This document shows positions 1-5,103 of a stretch of DNA of 5,103 bases, one piece after another; position 1 is the first letter of the stretch; each line of letters opens with the position of its first letter. The DNA comes from Paracoccaceae bacterium (GTDB lineage Bacteria; Pseudomonadota; Alphaproteobacteria; Rhodobacterales; Rhodobacteraceae). The notes below the pieces were generated by a model that searched no databases, was not told the DNA's origin, and saw only the letters and a list, made by a program, of their open reading frames with translations. The position numbers and the translations under genes are program-made. The DNA lies in assembly GCA_011525185.1 (NCBI GenBank), contig WTIQ01000130.1:1-5103 (forward strand), read 5' to 3'.

Positions 1-627
1 GTGGTGTTTAATGAACACGAAGGCTCTTTCCTCGTTGGGATGATGGCAGCTGAAGCGTCAAAATCAGGGACCGTTGGCTTCATCGGCGGAATGGATGTAC
101 CGCTTATCCGCAAATTTGCCTGTGGCTATGTCCAAGGCGTAAAGGCGGTAAACCCTGATGCCACGGTTATTCAAAATATGACGGGGACGACACCAGCCGC
201 TTGGAACGACCCTGTGAAAGGCTCAGAATTGACCAAAGCGCAAATTGCTCAGGGCGCTGACGTTGTTTATGCCGCCGCAGGGGGAACTGGGGTTGGCGTA
301 TTGCAAACCGCAGCGGACGAAAACATCCTGTCTATTGGGGTGGATAGTAACCAAAACTATCTCCACTCTGGCAAGGTTTTGACCTCTATGCTCAAGCGTG
401 TCGACAACGCTGTTTATGACGCTTTCTCTCAAGGCGCAGATCTTGAAACAGGGTTCAACGTGATGGGAATTGCCAATGGTGGTATCGGTGTTGCGGTCGA
501 TGAGCACAATGCTGGTCTTATCAACGATAAAATGATGGCGGCGACCTATAAGTCTGCCCTTGATATTGCAACGGGAGCGCTGTCTGTGCACGATTACATG
601 TCGGATAACAGCTGCCCAGTCGAATAA
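1..627 (+). CDS. BMP family (PnrA-type) ABC transporter substrate-binding lipoprotein, 5' end missing
   Basis: This is the C-terminal 208 residues of a periplasmic binding protein of the BMP/PnrA/Med family, which captures the substrate for the ABC importer encoded downstream. The frame is open from base 1. The two GTG codons there are internal valines, because no signal peptide or lipobox is present and family members are usually about 330-360 residues, so roughly the first 120-150 are outside the window. Family marks (numbered within the visible part) are EHEGSFLVG at 5-13, GFIGGMDVPLIRKFACGY at 26-43, the GTTPAAWNDP segment at 62-71, DVVYAAAGGTGVGVL at 87-101 and GVDSNQN at 113-119. The last two lie in the second lobe and hinge that close around ligand in this fold. 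Characterised relatives bind nucleosides (Treponema PnrA, Lactococcus BmpA); the ligand here is inferred from family only. The stop codon is 4 bp before the ATPase gene. Confidence 0.95.
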   Translation: MVFNEHEGSFLVGMMAAEASKSGTVGFIGGMDVPLIRKFACGYVQGVKAVNPDATVIQNMTGTTPAAWNDPVKGSELTKAQIAQGADVVYAAAGGTGVGVLQTAADENILSIGVDSNQNYLHSGKVLTSMLKRVDNAVYDAFSQGADLETGFNVMGIANGGIGVAVDEHNAGLINDKMMAATYKSALDIATGALSVHDYMSDNSCPVE

Positions 628-631
628 TCAT

Positions 632-2194
632 ATGACACAAATCGACAACGCTATGGGGCGACAGGAAACTGTCGCCCCTGCTATTGAACTCATAGGAATT
701 TCAAAAGCATTCGGCCCTGTTCAGGCCAATAAAGACATTTCTATTCGCGTCATGCCAGGTACAATTCACGGGATCATCGGTGAAAATGGGGCTGGAAAAT
801 CGACGCTGATGTCAATCCTCTATGGCTTTTACAAAGCGGATGCAGGAGAGATTTTTATCAATGGCGCAAAGGTGCGCATTCAGGACAGCCAAGCGGCGAT
901 CGGTTCTGGCATTGGAATGGTCTTTCAGCATTTTAAGCTGGTCCAAAATTTTACAGTCCTTGAAAATATTATTCTCGGTGCAGAGGACGGCGCGATGTTA
1001 CGGCCCTCACTGGCTAAGGCCCGTCGCGTCCTCAAAGATCTTTCAGAAGATTATGAGCTGAAAATTGATCCAGAGGCGGTCATTGAAGACCTCTCCGTGG
1101 GCCATCAACAGCGTGTGGAAATTCTTAAAGCGCTTTATCGACAGGCCAATATTCTCATTTTGGATGAGCCAACAGGGGTATTAACCCCTGCCGAAGCGGA
1201 TCAACTTTTTCGTATTCTTGAGCGGCTGAAAGCCGAAGGAAAAACCATCATTTTGATCACGCATAAACTGCGTGAAATTATGGATGTGACCGATACGGTC
1301 TCGGTTATGCGTCGTGGTGAGATGACCGCAACAGTCAAAACCAGTGAGACCAATCCGCAAAAGCTTGCCGAGCTGATGGTGGGGCGCAAGGTTCTTTTGC
1401 AGGTGGATAAGAAACCAGCCACTCCAGGCGCCAATATTTTAGAAATCAAAAATCTCTCGGTCCATGACGACGCGGGTGTTGCGCGGCTGAAAGGCATTGA
1501 TTTGACCCTCAAAGAGGGTGAGGTTTTGGGTATTGCAGGGGTTGCGGGCAATGGTCAGTCTGAACTTTTGTCTGTTTTGGGCGGCTATCAAAGCGCAAAA
1601 GGAGAAATTCAGGTGCGTGGACATGCCATAGATATTTCTCAGGCCTCTCAGGGCCAAGAGCGCCGCGCCGTCGGTATCTCTCATGTTCCAGAAGATCGCC
1701 AGAAAGAGGGCCTTATCATGGAATTTTCCGCATGGGAAAATTCGGTTTTTGGCTACCATCTTGATCCCAAATATAAATCTGGTGCCTTGATGAACAATCG
1801 CCTGATCAAAGAAAGTGCGTCAGGACAGTTTGAGCGCTTTGATGTCCGCCCCCCAAATACCAGATTGAAAGCCCGCAATTTCAGCGGTGGGAATCAGCAA
1901 AAGATCGTGCTTGCGCGCGAGATTGAACGCGATCCTGATATCTTACTGGTCGGGCAGCCGACGCGTGGCGTGGATATTGGGGCGATTGAGTTTATCCATC
2001 AACAAATCATCGCCTTGCGGGACAAAGGAAAGGGTATTCTTCTGGTCTCGGTCGAATTGGATGAAATACTCTCACTTTCTGATCGTATCGCGGTGATGTT
2101 TGACGGGCGTATTATGGGTGAGCGATTGGCGCATGAAACAGATGAAAAAGAGTTGGGTCTTTTGATGGCTGGTATTGAGACGGGGTCTGCGTGA
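632..2194 (+). CDS. BMP/nucleoside-type ABC transporter ATP-binding protein, two fused nucleotide-binding domains
   Basis: This cytoplasmic ATPase powers the importer and is 520 residues from the ATG at 632. The frame stays open upstream into the binding-protein gene, but the family alignment begins near residue 18 (IELIGISKAFG), so 632 is the sensible start; ATG 653 is an alternative. Neither has a clear Shine-Dalgarno, which suggests coupling to the gene ending 4 bp upstream. Domain 1 has Walker A GENGAGKST (50-58), Q-loop Gln99, signature LSVGHQQ (154-160, replacing LSGGQ), Walker B ILILDEPT (174-181) and H-loop His211. Domain 2 has a degenerate Walker A, GVAGNGQSE (303-311), without the usual Lys, an intact signature FSGGNQQK (417-424), and LLVGQPTRGVD (438-448) in place of an acidic Walker B. 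So one composite site (domain 1 Walker motifs with domain 2 signature) should hydrolyse ATP. This asymmetry is normal for sugar/nucleoside importers (RbsA-, NupO-like). The stop overlaps the next start. Confidence 0.96.
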   Translation: MTQIDNAMGRQETVAPAIELIGISKAFGPVQANKDISIRVMPGTIHGIIGENGAGKSTLMSILYGFYKADAGEIFINGAKVRIQDSQAAIGSGIGMVFQHFKLVQNFTVLENIILGAEDGAMLRPSLAKARRVLKDLSEDYELKIDPEAVIEDLSVGHQQRVEILKALYRQANILILDEPTGVLTPAEADQLFRILERLKAEGKTIILITHKLREIMDVTDTVSVMRRGEMTATVKTSETNPQKLAELMVGRKVLLQVDKKPATPGANILEIKNLSVHDDAGVARLKGIDLTLKEGEVLGIAGVAGNGQSELLSVLGGYQSAKGEIQVRGHAIDISQASQGQERRAVGISHVPEDRQKEGLIMEFSAWENSVFGYHLDPKYKSGALMNNRLIKESASGQFERFDVRPPNTRLKARNFSGGNQQKIVLAREIERDPDILLVGQPTRGVDIGAIEFIHQQIIALRDKGKGILLVSVELDEILSLSDRIAVMFDGRIMGERLAHETDEKELGLLMAGIETGSA

Positions 2195-3294
2195 TGCAAA
2201 GAATTCCTCAATGGGCAGACATTATTTTGGTCCCCTTTTTATCGCTTGTCTTAGCTGCGTTCATCTCTGCACTTGTGATCCTTGCGATCGGACAGGATCC
2301 GCTTGAGGCGGTCAATCTCATGATAACGGGCGCCCTTGGCTCTACTTATGGCTGGGGCTATACGCTTTACTATGCGACCAATTTCATGTTCACAGGCCTT
2401 GCGGTCTCGGTCGCCTTCCATGCGCGTCTTTTTAATATCGGAGGTGAGGGGCAAGCCATGCTTGGAGGATTGGGGATCGCATTGGCGGTGCTCTTTATTC
2501 CTTGGCCCCATTGGAGCATCGCGCTTCTTGGTGCATCGCTTATGGCGGCTTTGTTTGGTGCTTTATGGGGATATATTCCCGCGATCTTACAGGCCAAGCG
2601 AGGCAGTCACATTGTGATTACCACGATAATGTTCAATTTTATCGCAGCGGGATTGCTTAATTATCTTTTGGTTGATGTCTTGCGTCCGCCAACATCGATG
2701 GACCCCTCGACGGCATCATTTCCAGAAGCGACCCATCTGCCCACATTACACGAGATATTAGCTCCATTTGGAATTGCATTTTCCAAAGCTGCGCCAGCCA
2801 ATGTGACCTTGCTTATTGCTTTGGCGGCGTCGCTTCTGGTCTGGATATTGATTTGGCGCACACGGCTTGGCTATGCGATCCGCGCCTTTGGCGAATCTGA
2901 ATCAGGGGCCAAATATGCGGGGATTAACCCGGTGCGCATCACGGTTGTGACCATGTTGATTTCAGGCGGTCTTGCAGGATTGATGTCTATCAACACCACA
3001 ATGGGAGAGGCGGAACGGCTGATTTTGAATTCAACTGAGGGGGCTGGGTTTATAGGAATTGCGGTGGCTCTGATGGGTCGAAGTCATCCAGTAGGCGTTG
3101 TATTGGCCTCGCTTTTGTTTGGATTTCTCTATCAAGGCGGCGCTGAATTGGCACTTTGGATGTCGATCCCTCGTGAATTGATTGTGGTTATTCAAGCTCT
3201 CGTCATTCTTTTTACAGGCGCGCTTGATAATATGGTCCGCATGCCAGTTGAGGCGCTTTTCTCCGCCTTTCGTAAATCAGGAGCGAGCCAATGA
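2194..3294 (+). CDS. BMP/nucleoside-type ABC transporter permease, first subunit (BPD_transp_2 family)
   Basis: This is an integral inner-membrane subunit of 366 residues that forms half of the translocation pore. It resembles the larger permease of nucleoside importers (NupP/NupB/PnrD type). Hydrophobic segments fall near residues 10-32, 62-78, 88-103, 107-130, 138-160, 202-222, 248-265, 284-305, 308-325 and 328-342. The family motif FNIGGEGQ is at 80-87. A cytoplasmic loop, RTRLGYAIRAFGESESGAKYAGI (222-244 region), occupies the place where permeases of this family contact the ATPase. The ATG at 2194 shares its A with the last base of the upstream TGA (TGATG), and a weak GGGG at 2182-2185 lies 8 bases before it. 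A GTG at 2191 would add one residue and cannot be excluded. The 3' end overlaps the second permease by ATGA. Length and motifs look intact. Confidence 0.94.
   Translation: MQRIPQWADIILVPFLSLVLAAFISALVILAIGQDPLEAVNLMITGALGSTYGWGYTLYYATNFMFTGLAVSVAFHARLFNIGGEGQAMLGGLGIALAVLFIPWPHWSIALLGASLMAALFGALWGYIPAILQAKRGSHIVITTIMFNFIAAGLLNYLLVDVLRPPTSMDPSTASFPEATHLPTLHEILAPFGIAFSKAAPANVTLLIALAASLLVWILIWRTRLGYAIRAFGESESGAKYAGINPVRITVVTMLISGGLAGLMSINTTMGEAERLILNSTEGAGFIGIAVALMGRSHPVGVVLASLLFGFLYQGGAELALWMSIPRELIVVIQALVILFTGALDNMVRMPVEALFSAFRKSGASQ
3279..3283 (+). promoter_or_regulatory. Shine-Dalgarno AGGAG of the second permease
   Basis: AGGAG lies 7 bases before ATG 3291, inside the end of the first permease gene. 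It supports 3291 over the ATG at 3300 as the start of the second permease. It also shows that this gene has its own ribosome site as well as the ATGA overlap. Confidence 0.75.
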
Positions 3295-4265
3295 CTGAGA
3301 TGCTGAGTGACCTTATCACAGTGCTTGGATCAACCATGCGTTTGTCGACGCCCTTGCTACTGGCCTGTTTGGCGGGCTTATTTTCGGAACGGGCTGGTAT
3401 TTTTGATATCGGTCTAGAGGGTAAAATGCTTTCTGCCGCCTTTTTCTCTGCTGCCCTTGCCGCGATTACGGGGTCGGTTTGGATGGGGCTTGCCGCTGGT
3501 ATCGCCGCCGCGCTTCTTCTCTCTGTGATTCATGGGCTGGCATCGGTCACCTTTCGTGGCAACCAGCTTATCTCTGGTGTCGCGATCAATTTTCTCGCTG
3601 CTGGAATGACGGTTTTGGTGGCGCAAAGTTGGTTTAAACAGGGGGGGCGGACGCCCTCTTTGGTGGGTGATGGGCGATTTAATGGAATTGATCTCCCCTT
3701 TGCTGATGCGCTCGGCGGTATTCCGATTTTTGGAACGATTTATCGGGATCTGTTGTCTGGGCATTCCATCCTCGTTTACGTTGCCTTTTTGATGGTGCCT
3801 CTCACATGGTGGGTGCTTTATCGCACGCGCTTTGGTCTGCGCCTTAGGGCCGTCGGTGAAGCCCCAGAGGCTGTTGACACAGCGGGAATATCTGTTCCGA
3901 TGTTACGCTATGCTGCGATTGCCATTTGCGGGGTGCTTTGCGGAATTGCTGGAGCCTATCTTGCCACTGGATTGCAAGCGGGCTTTGTCAAGGATATGAC
4001 GGCCGGTCGCGGCTATATCGCGCTTGCGGCTCTTATTTTTGCAAAATGGCGCCCGTGGTATGCGCTTCTCTCCTGTCTTCTTTTTGGGTTTTTACAGGCC
4101 TTGGCACTTCGTTCCGACCTAATAGAAAAGTACTTTTACTTCAAAGTGCAAATCCAACTCTTGGATGTTTTACCGTATATTTTGACGGTTATCATCTTGG
4201 CTGGATTTGTCGGCAAAGCCATACCACCACGCGCAGGCGGAGAGCCCTATGTCAAAGAGCGCTGA
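3291..4265 (+). CDS. BMP/nucleoside-type ABC transporter permease, second subunit (BPD_transp_2 family)
   Basis: This is the second, smaller inner-membrane pore subunit, 324 residues, like NupQ/NupC/PnrE of nucleoside importers. It is paralogous to the preceding permease and presumably pairs with it as a heterodimer on the fused ATPase. Visible marks are FDIGLEGK (38-45), which matches FNIGGEGQ of its partner, the ATPase-contact loop starting RTRFGLRLRAVGEAPEA (178-194), GRGYIALAALIFAKWRP (239-255), and a conserved C-terminal tail with LPYILTVIILAGFVGKAIPP (294-313). Hydrophobic spans lie near 14-31, 46-60, 63-82, 93-111, 159-176, 206-228, 240-251, 256-272 and 293-310. The start ATG overlaps the upstream stop (ATGA) and has an AGGAG 7 bases before it. 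No defect is seen. It is the last gene of the importer operon, and no binding-protein or enzyme gene follows within the window. Confidence 0.94.
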   Translation: MTEMLSDLITVLGSTMRLSTPLLLACLAGLFSERAGIFDIGLEGKMLSAAFFSAALAAITGSVWMGLAAGIAAALLLSVIHGLASVTFRGNQLISGVAINFLAAGMTVLVAQSWFKQGGRTPSLVGDGRFNGIDLPFADALGGIPIFGTIYRDLLSGHSILVYVAFLMVPLTWWVLYRTRFGLRLRAVGEAPEAVDTAGISVPMLRYAAIAICGVLCGIAGAYLATGLQAGFVKDMTAGRGYIALAALIFAKWRPWYALLSCLLFGFLQALALRSDLIEKYFYFKVQIQLLDVLPYILTVIILAGFVGKAIPPRAGGEPYVKER

Positions 4266-4346
4266 AGGCGGCACAAATTGGACCGTTTTGCAGTCAATTC
4301 GATGAGCGATCTTGCAATCTGATGATCTTCTGGTTTAGGAGGTCTC
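4266..4346 (+). other. Short intergenic region with no identifiable terminator or promoter
   Basis: These 81 bases separate the permease from the TSUP gene. The only secondary structure I see is a weak AT-rich hairpin at 4276-4299 (arms AATT-GAC and GTC-AATT, one bulged G) with no T-run after it, so it is not a credible rho-independent terminator. No good -35/-10 pair is visible. The TSUP gene could therefore be read through from the importer operon. Confidence 0.5.
4337..4342 (+). promoter_or_regulatory. Shine-Dalgarno AGGAGG of the TSUP gene
   Basis: A perfect AGGAGG sits 4 bases before ATG 4347. It fixes the start of the TSUP reading frame and shows the gene was, or is, actively translated despite the downstream lesions. 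The spacing is on the short side. Confidence 0.8.
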
Positions 4347-5103
4347 ATGCAGGTGTATCTCCCGATTGCTGAAGTTTCTGTTAACGCCTTTCTCCTCTTG
4401 GGTTTAGGTGGGATTGTTGGCATTTTATCGGGAATGTTTGGCGTTGGAGGAGGGTTCTTAATGACGCCGCTCCTCTTCTTTATTGGCATTCCTCCAGCTG
4501 TTGCTGTGGCAACAGAAGCCAATCAAATCGTCGCCTCAAGCTTTTCTGGTGTACTTGCCCATTTGCGAAGAAAATAGGTTGATTTCAAGATGGGTACGGT
4601 CTTGTTGGTAGGGGGCTTACTGGGCGCGCTTCTGGGTGTTTTTGTGTTCAATTACCTGAAAAGCCTTGGACAGGTCGATCTGCTGGTGCGGCTTTGCTAC
4701 GTCGTTTTTTTAGGCGTCATTGGATCATTGATGTTTGTTGAAAGCATTAATGCGATGCGCCGTGCGTCGCAGTCAGCAGCTCCGCGCAAGCGACGCAAGG
4801 AGAGAACACTCGCACAAACGTTGCCTTTTAAAATGCGTTTCCGTACCTCTGGGCTTTATATCTCGGTCATACCGCCATTTTTGGTTGGTATCGTTGTTGG
4901 TATCTTATCTGCCATCATGGGAGTCGGCGGTGGCTTTATCTTGTGCCTGCCATGATTTATCTATTTGGTATGCCGACAAAAGTGGTTGTAGGGACATCTC
5001 TTTTCCAAATCATCTTTGTCCCCGGTTTTTCCACTCTTTTTCCTTCAACGACGAACTTCACTGTGGATATGGTTCTGGCTGTCTTGGTGTTGGTGGGCGG
5101 GGT
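4347..5103 (+). pseudogene. TSUP family (TauE/SafE, DUF81) membrane transporter gene, broken by an in-frame stop and a frameshift; 3' end cut by window
   Basis: When read across two lesions this encodes a polytopic inner-membrane protein of the TauE/SafE family. Members are exporters or permeases for sulfite, sulfoacetate and other small organic anions, and the substrate here cannot be told. Piece 1 (4347-4577, 76 residues) has the first half-repeat with GMFGVGGGFLMTP at about 29-41, then stops at TAG 4575. Piece 2 continues in the same frame (4578-4955) with VDFKMGT, several hydrophobic spans, a basic linker (APRKRRKER) and the second-repeat signature IMGVGGGF at about 190-197. It is then thrown out of frame and ends at TGA 4953. 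Piece 3 resumes in the next frame from GTG 4943 (VPAMIYLFGMPTKVVVGTS) and is open to the window end. About 250 of an expected 300 or so codons are present. A true pseudogene and base-calling errors near a contig end are both possible. The good ribosome site and otherwise intact family sequence mean any decay is recent. Confidence 0.8.

Noticed and set aside
1..3. GTG at base 1 as a true start codon of the binding-protein gene
   Set aside because: The reading begins in the middle of the conserved fold without a signal peptide, so the gene is simply cut by the window edge.
223..591. Open frame of 122 codons on the - strand
   Set aside because: It lies wholly opposite the conserved binding-protein gene, its translation resembles no family I know, and codon-bias shadowing explains it.
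1201..1759. Two overlapping - strand open frames opposite the ATPase gene
   Set aside because: They are antisense to well-conserved ATPase sequence, have no recognisable domain or ribosome site, and are shadows.
4276..4299. Possible hairpin between the permease and the TSUP gene
   Set aside because: The arms are short and AT-rich with a bulge and a 9-base loop, and no T-run follows, so it is too weak to call a terminator.
3926..4372. + strand open frame of 148 codons overlapping the end of the second permease
   Set aside because: It is out of frame with the conserved permease tail and has no ribosome site. Its Cys/Trp/Arg-rich translation is typical of a shifted reading of a membrane-protein gene.
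4247..4522. - strand open frame of 91 codons crossing the permease end, the intergenic gap and the TSUP start
   Set aside because: It overlaps two recognisable + strand genes, has a low-complexity Pro/Lys-rich translation, and shows no family resemblance.
4575..4592. Programmed recoding (amber readthrough, pyrrolysine or similar) in the TSUP gene
   Set aside because: No recoding structure is visible. A nearby independent one-base deletion makes mutation or sequence error far more likely.

Overview
The window reads as part of a proteobacterial chromosome, most likely an alphaproteobacterium of the Rhodobacterales/Roseobacter type. That placement rests on remembered similarity of the BMP-type binding protein and the permeases to that group, and on a roughly balanced base composition judged by eye. 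It is inference, because no database search could be run. Every gene I can support is on the + strand.

Bases 1-4265 hold a compact four-gene ABC importer operon of the BMP (basic membrane protein / PnrA) nucleoside-type class. It contains the 3' part of the substrate-binding protein gene (1-627, cut by the window edge), a double-domain ATPase (632-2194), and two different inner-membrane permeases (2194-3294 and 3291-4265). The genes are 4 bp apart or overlap, so they are almost certainly one transcript with coupled translation. Together they would form a binding-protein-dependent importer. In characterised relatives (Treponema PnrA-E, Bacillus NupNOPQ, Lactococcus BmpA-NupABC) the cargo is purine or pyrimidine nucleosides, so a nucleoside or purine is the best guess here, unproven by the sequence.

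Bases 4266-4346 are a short intergenic gap with no convincing terminator or promoter, only a good Shine-Dalgarno just before the next gene. From 4347 to the window end lies a TSUP (TauE/SafE, formerly DUF81) membrane-protein gene. It is broken as written: an in-frame amber codon at 4575-4577 and a one-base deletion near 4941-4945 split an otherwise well-conserved protein. A run of residues that look wrong for the family follows at about 5021-5050. Either the gene is decaying, or the sequence quality falls near what may be a contig end. This is the only anomalous part of the window. I found no RNA gene, mobile element, CRISPR array, long repeat or new system; the rest is an ordinary transporter operon.
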